Assembly: GCA_021777225.1 (NCBI GenBank)
Contig: JAJYDQ010000016.1
Coordinates: 1-58,873, forward strand
Length of the DNA: 58,873 bases
Direction of reading: 5' to 3'
Origin: Deltaproteobacteria bacterium
Lineage (GTDB): Bacteria > Desulfobacterota > Desulfomonilia > Desulfomonilales > Desulfomonilaceae
The notes under the pieces are model-generated. The model was not told where the DNA came from. It did no database searches and saw nothing but the letters and a program-made list of their open reading frames with translations. Numbering within the stretch: the first letter of the stretch is position 1; each line of letters begins with the position of its first letter. Shown here piece after piece: positions 25,178 through 33,418 of the stretch. The position numbers and the translations under genes are program-made.

Positions 25178-26950
25178 ATGGAAAAATTAATTTACACTGA
25201 ATTGACCGACATTACATTATCCTGGTCCGACATCCTCGACGCTTCACATGACGGAATAGTGATTATAAATCGTGAGGGAATTATTCACGTCTACAACAAG
25301 GCCGCCAGACGTTTACTCGACGATGGGGATTATTCTGCGGTTGGTCGTCATTTTTCCGAGGTCCGACCGGAAACCTGGCCTGATCTGAAAAACGTTTTGG
25401 AAACCGGGGTATCACAGGTTGGTAAAAAGATTGTCCTTCCCAAAGCCACCATTATCGCCAATCGTAATCCAATTGTTGTTGACGGAAGAGTTATCGGTGT
25501 CATTAGCGTCTTTCAGGACATCTCGGAATACGAGTCAATGATTTCAAGTCTTCAGGGCTACAAAAAACTCCATCGTCAACTCGAAGCTATTTTCGAATCG
25601 TCATTTGACGGCCTGTACATCACGGATGGCAAAGCAAATACCATTCGCGTCAACAACGCTTACGAACGGATTACTCAGTTGAAACGCCAAGACCTTATCG
25701 GTCGAAACATGGTGGACCTCGTTAAAGATGGGGTCCTGGACCATTCGGTAACGCTTGACGTCCTGGAGCGTCGTGACCAGGTGACGATCATGCAAAAAAT
25801 CAAGGGGGACAAACACCTGCTGGTCACAGGAACACCCATTTTTGACGATGAAGGCCGGATAACGCTCGTAGTAACAAATGTCAGGGACATGACCCTGCTT
25901 AACGAAGTCAATGCGCAACTTGAAGAGAGCCGACGTTTGAGTTCGCGCTACTACCAGGCGTTGGTCGAACAGAAAGAATTCCGGCACGCGATGCGGGACA
26001 TGGTGGTTAAAAGCGCATCCATGGCTCAAACAGTTCAAAGAGCGATTAAAGTGGCCGTTGCTGACGCGTCCGTCCTGCTACTTGGGGAATCGGGAGTCGG
26101 CAAGAGCATGCTAGCTCGAATTATCCATATTATAAGTCCCAGAAAGGAAAGGCCCTTTATAAAAGTCAACTGTGGGGCGATACCGGAATCACTCATTGAG
26201 AGTGAGCTTTTTGGTTATGCTAAAGGGGCTTTTACCGGCGCGGCGCCTGAAGGCAAGGCCGGCCTGATTGAAATCGCCCACACAGGGACGGTTCTCCTTG
26301 ATGAAGTGGGCGAATTGACCTTGAATATGCAGGTAAAGCTGCTGCAGGTGATTGAAGAAAAGGTATTCACCCGTCTTGGCGGCACAAAGCCAATTTCTGT
26401 TGATGCCCGAATTATCGCCGCCACCAATAGTGACTTGAAAGACCTCGTTCAACAGGGGCGTTTCAGGGAAGATCTGTACTACAGGCTCAACGTAATTCCC
26501 ATCCATATCCCTGCCCTGCGAGAACGACGTGATGACATCGCGGCGCTGGCGTTAAACAGGCTCGAAAGATTCAACAGGGCGTCAGGTTGCGCCAAACGCC
26601 TCGAACAGGCCGTGATGGACAGGCTCATGTGCTACAATTATCCCGGTAACGTGCGTGAGTTGATAAATATTATGGAACGCATGATGATAATGAGCGAAGG
26701 GAATTTGATTTCCATTTCCGACCTTCCTGGGGAACTTAGGGAACAAAACCACCCCAATATTGACATGTTCGAGGATGGAATGACGTTGGGCGAGGCGGTG
26801 GAACAATTTGAAAGCCGCGTCATAGTCCGTGCTTTGGCTCACCAAAAAACCCTCCTCAGGGCTGCAAGATCGTTGGGCATCCATCCGACGACGCTGTGGC
26901 GCAAAATGACAAAACTGGGGATATCGAAGCCTAATGCATTATCGCAATAA
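25178..26950 (+). CDS. Sigma-54-dependent transcriptional activator, PAS-PAS-AAA+-Fis
   Basis: Bacterial enhancer-binding protein that remodels sigma-54 RNA polymerase using ATP. Two PAS sensor domains (about residues 15-115 and 130-240) replace a receiver domain, so it should sense a small ligand or redox state directly. The AAA+ core has Walker A GESGVGKS, the sigma-54 contact loop GAFTGA, Walker B VLLDEVGEL and the arginine-finger region FREDLYYRLNVIPI. A Fis-type helix-turn-helix (LLRAARSLGIHPTTLWRKMT) ends the 590 residues. It lies between the two Liv/AbfD arms, and a near-consensus sigma-54 promoter follows 160 bases downstream, so it probably activates the second Liv operon. Confidence 0.92.
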   Translation: MEKLIYTELTDITLSWSDILDASHDGIVIINREGIIHVYNKAARRLLDDGDYSAVGRHFSEVRPETWPDLKNVLETGVSQVGKKIVLPKATIIANRNPIVVDGRVIGVISVFQDISEYESMISSLQGYKKLHRQLEAIFESSFDGLYITDGKANTIRVNNAYERITQLKRQDLIGRNMVDLVKDGVLDHSVTLDVLERRDQVTIMQKIKGDKHLLVTGTPIFDDEGRITLVVTNVRDMTLLNEVNAQLEESRRLSSRYYQALVEQKEFRHAMRDMVVKSASMAQTVQRAIKVAVADASVLLLGESGVGKSMLARIIHIISPRKERPFIKVNCGAIPESLIESELFGYAKGAFTGAAPEGKAGLIEIAHTGTVLLDEVGELTLNMQVKLLQVIEEKVFTRLGGTKPISVDARIIAATNSDLKDLVQQGRFREDLYYRLNVIPIHIPALRERRDDIAALALNRLERFNRASGCAKRLEQAVMDRLMCYNYPGNVRELINIMERMMIMSEGNLISISDLPGELREQNHPNIDMFEDGMTLGEAVEQFESRVIVRALAHQKTLLRAARSLGIHPTTLWRKMTKLGISKPNALSQ

Positions 26951-26994
26951 GATTGCAAAATTGCTATAAATTTATATCACCTGCTCTTTATAGC
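26944..26994. promoter_or_regulatory. Candidate enhancer (UAS) with two inverted repeats
   Basis: GCAAT-AAG-ATTGC (26944-26956) overlaps the end of the activator gene, and GCTATAAA (26963-26970) pairs with TTTATAGC (26987-26994). They lie about 150-195 bases above the predicted start of the sigma-54 transcript, the usual range for activator sites. The second repeat could instead be a weak A+T-rich hairpin ending the activator transcript. Confidence 0.3.
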
Positions 26995-27113
26995 GCTATC
27001 GTGCGCAAAATGGTTCAATCGTACATATAGTATTGCATTAACGCAGTCATGCCCATTACCCTCAACGTCCCTTAATCTCATAAAATTTAGTGTGGCCGCT
27101 AATGACTTAATTG

Positions 27114-27129
27114 TGGCATATTTGTTGCT
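27114..27129 (+). promoter_or_regulatory. Sigma-54 (-24/-12) promoter of the second Liv operon
   Basis: TGGCAT-ATTTG-TTGCT at 27114-27129: GG (27115-27116) and GC (27127-27128) have the exact N10 spacing, and all conserved positions except one match TGGCAC-N5-TTGCW. The transcript would begin near 27140, about 36 bases before the livK ATG at 27176, and the gene for a sigma-54 activator lies immediately upstream. Confidence 0.7.
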
Positions 27130-27133
27130 CAAC

Positions 27134-27146
27134 GAACTAACGTTCA
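27134..27146. promoter_or_regulatory. GAAC-TAAC-GTTC palindrome at the sigma-54 start site
   Basis: GAAC (27134-27137) and GTTC (27142-27145) form a short inverted repeat containing CTAACGTTCA (27137-27146), identical to bases 24986-24995 in the divergent regulatory region. Its position over the predicted transcript start would suit repression. Confidence 0.4.
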
Positions 27147-27175
27147 AACAAACTGAAGATTCAGGAGGTAGGCCT

Positions 27176-28432
27176 ATGCTAACACGTAAATCCTGTCTGT
27201 GGGTCACGCTAGCGCTGCTGGCGTTTCTGGTCCTTTCCCTGCCTGTAGGCGCTGAGGAGAAGATAATTAAAATCGGTTCACTGTACCCTATGACCGGAAG
27301 ACCGGGTATTTATGGACTGGACTCTGTTGACGCGGCGGAAATGGCCATAGATGAAATCAATTCCAAGGGTGGCGTCAATGGATACAAGATTCAGTTGATT
27401 AATACCGATAGCAAGGCTAAACCCGATTATTCCGTAATGGTTGCCAAACGTTACATAACTCAGGACAAGGTTAATTTTCTTTTTGGCGTTGTCAGTTCCG
27501 CTGTTGGTCTGGCCGTCACTGAGGTGTCCAAGCAGCACAAAAAGATCTTTATCGGCACGGATCACGCATCTACGCAGCTCACCACCGACAAGCTGCAACC
27601 CTATTATTTCAGGGTTTCCAACAACACTTTCCAGTCAATGGCCGCAGGGGCGAAGTACCTCAAAGAGTTACAGAAAACCAAACCCTGGGTCACTATCGCC
27701 TATATCGGCCCTGATTACGCCTATGGACATGATCAATGGAATGAACTCAAATATAACCTCGACCGCTTCGGAGTCAAATACAAGGCTGTTGGAGAATACT
27801 GGCCCAAACTTTTCGCTCCTGATTACACAGCCTTTATCAGCACGATAATAAACGAAAAACCGGACATTCTGGTTGCCGGGTTCTGGGGCGGCGACACTGT
27901 GGCTTTCATTAAACAGGCTCAACCTTACGGCCTGTTCTCGAAGACCTTATATTTTTCCCCCGATGGCGGCGGCAACTATGAACTTATGGCCGCAATGGGC
28001 GCAGATCTTCCTGAAGGTCTTGTGCTCAGCGGTCGGCATCACAACAACTGGCCTGATACCGAACTCAATCGTGAATATGTGAACAAGTTCTTCAAGCGCA
28101 CGGGCCGTTATCCGACCTACGCCGCCGAAGGCGCCTACACCGGTGTCTACGCCATAGCGGAGGCGGTCAAAAAGGTTGGCAATCCTGATGACACAGAGGC
28201 CCTGGTAAAGGCTTTTGAAGGCATGAAAATCAAACTCCCCGAAGACCCGGAAGGTTTCACGTCCTATATCGATCCCAAATCCCATCAAATTGTTCAGGAA
28301 CAGGCTATCGGGGTTACCGAACCCAATGACAAATTTCCACCGGCCAAACTGATGTTGGGAAAATGGAAAGTATACAAAGCGGAAGATTTGCTCCCGCCGG
28401 CTGATTACATCGAACAACTGAAGAAGAAATAG
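27176..28432 (+). CDS. livK: Liv-type substrate-binding protein with Sec signal (cluster 2)
   Basis: Periplasmic binding protein of the second importer. ATG 27176 has AGGAGGT 8 bases upstream and lies below the sigma-54 start; the longer frame from 27092 would begin above the promoter. The signal peptide (LWVTLALLAFLVLSLPVGA) is Sec type, unlike the Tat signal of the cluster 1 protein. Mature part: KIGSLYPMTGRPGIYGLDSV, MAIDEINSKGGVNGYKIQLI. 418 residues. First gene of the livKHMGF-CoA-transferase-abfD-pxpABC series. Confidence 0.9.
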   Translation: MLTRKSCLWVTLALLAFLVLSLPVGAEEKIIKIGSLYPMTGRPGIYGLDSVDAAEMAIDEINSKGGVNGYKIQLINTDSKAKPDYSVMVAKRYITQDKVNFLFGVVSSAVGLAVTEVSKQHKKIFIGTDHASTQLTTDKLQPYYFRVSNNTFQSMAAGAKYLKELQKTKPWVTIAYIGPDYAYGHDQWNELKYNLDRFGVKYKAVGEYWPKLFAPDYTAFISTIINEKPDILVAGFWGGDTVAFIKQAQPYGLFSKTLYFSPDGGGNYELMAAMGADLPEGLVLSGRHHNNWPDTELNREYVNKFFKRTGRYPTYAAEGAYTGVYAIAEAVKKVGNPDDTEALVKAFEGMKIKLPEDPEGFTSYIDPKSHQIVQEQAIGVTEPNDKFPPAKLMLGKWKVYKAEDLLPPADYIEQLKKK

Positions 28433-28460
28433 ACTTTAGATTGTTGCGAGAGCATTCCCG

Positions 28461-29348
28461 ATGGACCCTTCGTTTATTCTAATGCAATTTCTGAGTGGAC
28501 TGATGATGGCGACACTGCTTTTTCTGGTCGCCAGTGGACTCACTCTGATATTTGGCGTAGGCAATGTTTTTAACTTCGCCCACGGCTCCTTTTACATGAT
28601 AGGGGCCTACCTCGCCTTTCAGGTTGTTTCCTCGTGTCACGCCAACTTCTGGTTATCAGTCCTTGCGGCGGCCCTTGGGGCCGGGGCCCTCGGCATGTTT
28701 GCTGAAGCGACATTTCTTCGCAGGATCTATGGCCGCTCTCAGGAGGGTGGATTTCAGATCCTGCTTACATACTCCTTCATCCTTATTATCGATGATCTCG
28801 TGAAGTTGATATGGGGAACAGAATACAAATCATTGCAACGTCCAGAAGGTTTTAAGGGAGCTGTAAACTTTTTTGGGCTGACTATTCCCTCCTACAACCT
28901 TGCCATCATTGGAATAGGAATTCTGGTCGTTGTCGTGGCGTGGCTTATTCTTTCCCGGACACGTCCGGGAAGAATAGCCAGGGCCGCGGCCCTTGACAGG
29001 GAAATGCTCGGATCACTGGGGATCAATGTTCCTCTCACCATGACCCTGGTATTTGGCATCGCCACAGCGATGGGCGGGTTTGCCGGAGCACTTGCGGCCC
29101 CCCTTCGATCCGTGTCCCCCGGGGCTGGAATTGAAGTCATAATTGACTCCCTCATTGTGGTGGTGATAGGGGGCATGGGCAACTTCTGGGGCGCCTGGCT
29201 GGGAGCCCTCATACTTGGTGAAGTGAACGCGTTCGCAATCGCCACTGCGCCGGACTGGGCGTCCCTGTTCAGCTACCTTGTAATGGCGCTGACCCTGATT
29301 TTTAAACCAGAGGGTATTTTTTCCTCACGCAGGGTCAGGAAGGTTTAG
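28461..29348 (+). CDS. livH: Branched-chain-type ABC importer, permease LivH (cluster 2)
   Basis: Polytopic inner-membrane permease of 295 residues. VASGLTLIFGVGNVFNFAHG and the RAAALDREMLGSLGINVPLT loop are the family hallmarks and align position for position with cluster 1 LivH, though the two have clearly diverged elsewhere. 28 bases behind livK, 7 bases before livM. Confidence 0.93.
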   Translation: MDPSFILMQFLSGLMMATLLFLVASGLTLIFGVGNVFNFAHGSFYMIGAYLAFQVVSSCHANFWLSVLAAALGAGALGMFAEATFLRRIYGRSQEGGFQILLTYSFILIIDDLVKLIWGTEYKSLQRPEGFKGAVNFFGLTIPSYNLAIIGIGILVVVVAWLILSRTRPGRIARAAALDREMLGSLGINVPLTMTLVFGIATAMGGFAGALAAPLRSVSPGAGIEVIIDSLIVVVIGGMGNFWGAWLGALILGEVNAFAIATAPDWASLFSYLVMALTLIFKPEGIFSSRRVRKV

Positions 29349-29355
29349 CCGCCCT

Positions 29356-30315
29356 ATGAAGACCCCCGAAGCAATCAAGGAATTTGGTTTTTGGTCCCTA
29401 TTTTTTCTGATTTTCGGACTGGCTCCGATACTCGACAACTCCGAATACCATCTCATGCTTGCCACCCACATCCTGATCTGGGGCATGTTTGCGGTCGCTT
29501 TCAACATGTTGTTCGGAGTCACCGGTATGCTGTCTTTTGGCCAGGCCCTGTATTATGGGGTCGGCGCCTACTCGGTTGGCCTGCTGGTAAGGGGTTTTGG
29601 GGACACATGGTTTCTGCCCTCGATTATTGTAGGGCTCCTGGTGGCTGTTGCGGTTTCGGTACTTTTAGGACTTCTGGTCATTCGTGTCAGTGGGGTCTAC
29701 TTCACGGTCCTCACGTTGGCTTTCGGACAGTTGGCCTGGCAGGTTACTCTGAAATGGTATCACTTCACAGGGGGCGATGACGGCATTCAGAGTATCATTC
29801 CGCCCGGATTGCTCGGAAATAATCGTGTTTATTACTGGTTCACCCTGGCCCTGGTGGCCCTATCAATCCTTGCGTTAAAACGTCTGGTCAATTCCCCGCT
29901 CGGACTAACTTTACGCTGTATCCGGCAAAACCCTGAAAGGGTGCGCTTCCTCGGACGCCGAGTTCGCCGCAATGAGCTTCGTGTCTACGTTGTTTCGTCT
30001 TTTTTCGCCGCATTGGCAGGATGCCTGATGGCAGGCGCAGACAACTCAATTCATCCTGACATGTTCTACTGGACAACGTCCGGAGAAGTCATTCTTATGG
30101 CGGTCATAGGTGGCATAGGTCAATTCTTTGGCCCATTCATCGGAGCCGCGGTGATCATCATAATCCAGGATTATGTCGGGGCTCGAACCGAGTATTGGTC
30201 TCTAATAATAGGCCTGATCATGATGACGATGGTCCTCCTGTTCCCTCAGGGACTGGTCGGTGAGATTCGATCTTTACGAACACGTCTTGTGTCCGGCGAG
30301 AGGAACCGGAGTTAA
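29356..30315 (+). CDS. livM: Branched-chain-type ABC importer, permease LivM (cluster 2)
   Basis: 319 residues, about ten hydrophobic segments. FNMLFGVTGMLSFGQALYYG, the TGGDDGIQSI loop and RCIRQNPERVRFLGRRVRRN are the LivM marks. It ends one base before the livG ATG at 30317. Confidence 0.93.
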   Translation: MKTPEAIKEFGFWSLFFLIFGLAPILDNSEYHLMLATHILIWGMFAVAFNMLFGVTGMLSFGQALYYGVGAYSVGLLVRGFGDTWFLPSIIVGLLVAVAVSVLLGLLVIRVSGVYFTVLTLAFGQLAWQVTLKWYHFTGGDDGIQSIIPPGLLGNNRVYYWFTLALVALSILALKRLVNSPLGLTLRCIRQNPERVRFLGRRVRRNELRVYVVSSFFAALAGCLMAGADNSIHPDMFYWTTSGEVILMAVIGGIGQFFGPFIGAAVIIIIQDYVGARTEYWSLIIGLIMMTMVLLFPQGLVGEIRSLRTRLVSGERNRS

Positions 30316-30316
30316 A

Positions 30317-31072
30317 ATGGACGCTATTTTAACCCTTGACTCTGTAACCAAATCGTTCGGCGGCCTGCGAGTCACCTCGGGCGTGAGTTTTTCAATAGAC
30401 AGAGGAAGTATCTCGGCGATAATCGGCCCGAACGGGGCCGGAAAGACCTCCCTGTTCAATGAAATAACCGGATACCTTAAACCCGATAGCGGCAGGATAA
30501 TTTTTCAGGGCGCAGAAATTACGAATCTGAGCACGCGTGAAATCGTGGCCCGAGGTATGGGACGTGCATTTCAGGTCACATCATTTTTTCCGGAAGAAAC
30601 TGTGCTGGACAATGTTCGTGTGGCGTGTCTATCCAGAATGGATTTGACTAGAAAGTCCATCAAGAGCGTTTCCCGATTCACTAAGGCCACTGACAGGGCG
30701 GTGAGCATCCTTGAGAGCCTGGGTCTTGACAAATACGCGAAACGGCCTGCCTTCGAACTGGCGCACGGTGATCAAAAACTGCTCGACATCGGGATCGCCC
30801 TGGGGATTGAGCCCAAAATGTTACTTCTGGACGAGCCCACTGCGGGTATGTCTCCTGAAGAACGATTACTTACTCGAAATTTGATCCAGAAACTGTGGAA
30901 AGAATTTAATCTCACCCTGCTATTTATCGAACATGATATGGACACGGTCTTTGGGATCGCCCAGACTGTCAGGGTCCTTCAAACCGGAAGGCTACTGGCT
31001 GAGGGGACTCCGGAAGAAATAAGGAACAATCCTGAAGTGGTTACCGCGTATCTAGGTGAGGAGGTTTTTTGA
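30317..31072 (+). CDS. livG: Branched-chain-type ABC importer, ATPase LivG (cluster 2)
   Basis: Walker A GPNGAGKTSLFNEITG, signature ELAHGDQKLLDIGIALG, Walker B LLLDEPTAGMSP, H-loop IEHDMD. ATG 30317 is preferred over an upstream frame that would overlap livM by 56 bases. 251 residues, ending YLGEEVF. The stop overlaps the livF start. Confidence 0.93.
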   Translation: MDAILTLDSVTKSFGGLRVTSGVSFSIDRGSISAIIGPNGAGKTSLFNEITGYLKPDSGRIIFQGAEITNLSTREIVARGMGRAFQVTSFFPEETVLDNVRVACLSRMDLTRKSIKSVSRFTKATDRAVSILESLGLDKYAKRPAFELAHGDQKLLDIGIALGIEPKMLLLDEPTAGMSPEERLLTRNLIQKLWKEFNLTLLFIEHDMDTVFGIAQTVRVLQTGRLLAEGTPEEIRNNPEVVTAYLGEEVF

Positions 31073-31773
31073 ACTATATCCTCGAAGTAGCAGGAATGGA
31101 TACGTTTTACGGCCGGAGCCACATCCTTTTTGATGTCAGTCTTTCCGTGGCCCAAGGCGAAACGGTCTGTCTCATGGGTCGGAACGGGGCGGGTAAAACA
31201 ACTACCTTTCGATCGATAATGGGGCTAACCCCTCCGAAAAGTGGAAAAGTGATTTTTAAAGGTAAAAATTGCGCTGGATCGCCGTCCTTCAGGATGGCCC
31301 GCATGGGAATGGGATTCGTCCCCGAAGATCGCCGTATTTTCGGGCCGTTAACGGTTCAGGAAAATCTGGAACTGGGAATAATTGCCCGCCGACCTGGGCC
31401 ATGGAACACGGAAACGGTCCTGGCGAGATTTCCAATCTTGCAGCGTTGCAAGGACCGGCTCGGGGGATCTCTTTCTGGCGGAGAGCAGCAGATGTTGACT
31501 ATCGCCAGAGCGCTTATGGGCAATCCTGATCTGTTGGTGTTGGATGAGCCCACAGAAGGACTTGCCCCGGTCATCGTAGATGTTTTGAAGGAACTCATAG
31601 TGGGTTTGAAACAGTCCGGCGCCACCATTCTGCTTTCAGAGCAGAATATCCGGTTCGCTACAGCGGTTTCGGATCAAGTGGTAGTAATTGATAAGGGGCA
31701 CATCGTGTACACTGACACAATACAAGCCTTTAAGGACCAGGACTCAATTCGGAAGAAATACCTGGCCGTTTGA
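31069..31773 (+). CDS. livF: Branched-chain-type ABC importer, ATPase LivF (cluster 2)
   Basis: Walker A GRNGAGKTTTFRSIMG, signature SLSGGEQQMLTIARAL, Walker B LLVLDEPTEGLAP, LLSEQNIRF. TTG 31069 is the start, preceded by GAGGAGG and overlapping the livG stop by four bases. 234 residues, ending KKYLAV. The 228 bases that follow before the CoA-transferase hold no gene I can support; a short GTTC-CAAAA-GAAC repeat at 31946-31958 is too small to interpret. Confidence 0.93.
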   Translation: MNYILEVAGMDTFYGRSHILFDVSLSVAQGETVCLMGRNGAGKTTTFRSIMGLTPPKSGKVIFKGKNCAGSPSFRMARMGMGFVPEDRRIFGPLTVQENLELGIIARRPGPWNTETVLARFPILQRCKDRLGGSLSGGEQQMLTIARALMGNPDLLVLDEPTEGLAPVIVDVLKELIVGLKQSGATILLSEQNIRFATAVSDQVVVIDKGHIVYTDTIQAFKDQDSIRKKYLAV

Positions 31774-32001
31774 CAACGGACGCAGATGCCTCCTCCACTT
31801 CCCACTGTCAGACCTGTGGGCCCATGCAGGCGTAATTCTCTATCTGTTATCCCATGTTAGAGACTTATTCCTCAGAAAGTGGAGGCGCGTCAAATCGTTA
31901 ACAGTGAATTTGGCGCCATGATCCTCGGCATCGGGATTGTGCTCGGTTCCAAAAGAACGGCCTGCGACGTTCGTGGCGGAAGGACGGCAAGGAGAATTGT
32001 T

Positions 32002-33354
32002 ATGAACTGGAAAGATTACTATGAGCAACGCCTAGTCCCGGCACAAGAGGCGGTAAAGATGATACAATCAGGAGACAGGGTTGTTCACGGACATGCCTGC
32101 GGTGAACCAACATGTCTGGTCGAAGCGATGGTGAACCGCGCTGACGAAATTGAGGGCGTGGAAATCGTCCACATGGTGTCCATGGGCAAAGCCACGTATT
32201 GTCAGCCGGAGTATGCTGGATCGTTCAGGCACAACTCGCTCTTTGTCGGCGGCACAAGCAGGCAAGCGATAAACGAAGGACGAGGTGATTACACCTGCTG
32301 CTATTTTTCCGAAATACCTCTCCTGTTCAGACATAATCTGCTACCTGTTGACGTTGCTCTCATTGCGGTATCACCACCGGACAAATCGGGGTTTGTCTGT
32401 CTCGGCATTTCCGTCGACTACACCAAACAGGCGGCGCTGAGCGCCAAGACAGTGATAGCGGCTGTAAATCCCAATATGCCTCGAATTGGAGGGGACTCTT
32501 ATCTGCACGTAACGGACATCGACTATTTCGTTCCCACGCAAGAACCACTCATCGAACTCAAGCCGCCTGTCCTGGGTGAATTGGAAAAGGCCATCGGAAG
32601 CAATGTAGCGAATCTTATACGAGATGGAGACTGTCTGCAGCTTGGCATAGGAGCGCTACCCGATGCCGTGCTTAGCTTTCTTGGGGATAAAACACATCTC
32701 GGTATTCATTCGGAAATGATTTCCGACGGCGTGATGAACCTGGTGGAAGCCGGGGTCATCACTTGCAAGAAGAAAACGTTCAGGCCGAGGAAGGCGGTAA
32801 TTACCTTTGCAATGGGCACTCACAGGTTTTATCAGTGGCTTGATGACAATGCTTTGATGGAATCCCATCCCGTGGATTTCACAAACGATCCATCTGTCAT
32901 TGCCCGAAATGATAACATGGTCTCGATCAATTCGGCGATCTCCGTAGATCTGCAGGGGCAGGTCGCAGCGGATACGCTGGGCTCGAAGCAATTCAGCGGG
33001 GTCGGCGGACAAGTGGATTTTGTGAGGGGCGCAAACCAGTCCAAAGGAGGCCGCAGCATTATCGCCATGCCGGCGACCGCCGCAAAAGGTAAGGCGTCCC
33101 GGATAGTCGCCGCCCTGGATCGAGGACAGGCCGTTACGACATCCCGAAACGATGTGGCGTATGTCGTCACCGAACACGGTATCGCCTCCCTTAAGGGGAA
33201 AACCATCCGTCAGCGGGCTGACGCGCTAATATCCATAGCTGATCCGCAGTTTAGGGACCAACTCAAAGAGGATTTCCTGCAAATCTACGGCTTGCGTGGC
33301 CCGATCGTTCAGGTCCCCGTTCAGCTTACCGCTTCTGAAAAAATTGAACAGTAA
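32002..33354 (+). CDS. Acetyl-CoA hydrolase/4-hydroxybutyrate CoA-transferase family protein
   Basis: Family I CoA-transferase of the Cat1/AbfT type, 450 residues: moves CoA from acetyl-CoA or another donor to a carboxylic acid such as 4-hydroxybutyrate or butyrate. Visible are the conserved SGDRVVHGHACGEP start, the LQLGIGALPDAV loop, the catalytic Glu in IHSEMISDGVMNLVEAG, and GVGGQVDFVRGA. ATG 32002 is preceded by AAGGAGA; the longer frame from 31879 has no such site. Directly followed by abfD-2, as in the 4-aminobutyrate fermentation genes of clostridia, which makes a 4-hydroxybutyrate (or analogue) CoA-transferase the best guess. Confidence 0.85.
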   Translation: MNWKDYYEQRLVPAQEAVKMIQSGDRVVHGHACGEPTCLVEAMVNRADEIEGVEIVHMVSMGKATYCQPEYAGSFRHNSLFVGGTSRQAINEGRGDYTCCYFSEIPLLFRHNLLPVDVALIAVSPPDKSGFVCLGISVDYTKQAALSAKTVIAAVNPNMPRIGGDSYLHVTDIDYFVPTQEPLIELKPPVLGELEKAIGSNVANLIRDGDCLQLGIGALPDAVLSFLGDKTHLGIHSEMISDGVMNLVEAGVITCKKKTFRPRKAVITFAMGTHRFYQWLDDNALMESHPVDFTNDPSVIARNDNMVSINSAISVDLQGQVAADTLGSKQFSGVGGQVDFVRGANQSKGGRSIIAMPATAAKGKASRIVAALDRGQAVTTSRNDVAYVVTEHGIASLKGKTIRQRADALISIADPQFRDQLKEDFLQIYGLRGPIVQVPVQLTASEKIEQ

Positions 33355-33418
33355 TCTGGAGTTGAAACAGTCCATGAGAATGTCTTAATTTTTATTCAAC
33401 GAAAGGAACACAATAGCC

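Noticed and set aside
31946-31958. GTTC-CAAAA-GAAC inverted repeat before the CoA-transferase gene
   Set aside because: Four-base arms alone are expected by chance; it does not share the CTAACGTTCA core of the other sites.
32656-33206. Long open frames antisense to the CoA-transferase gene
   Set aside because: Shadows of the conserved plus-strand gene; their translations resemble no family.
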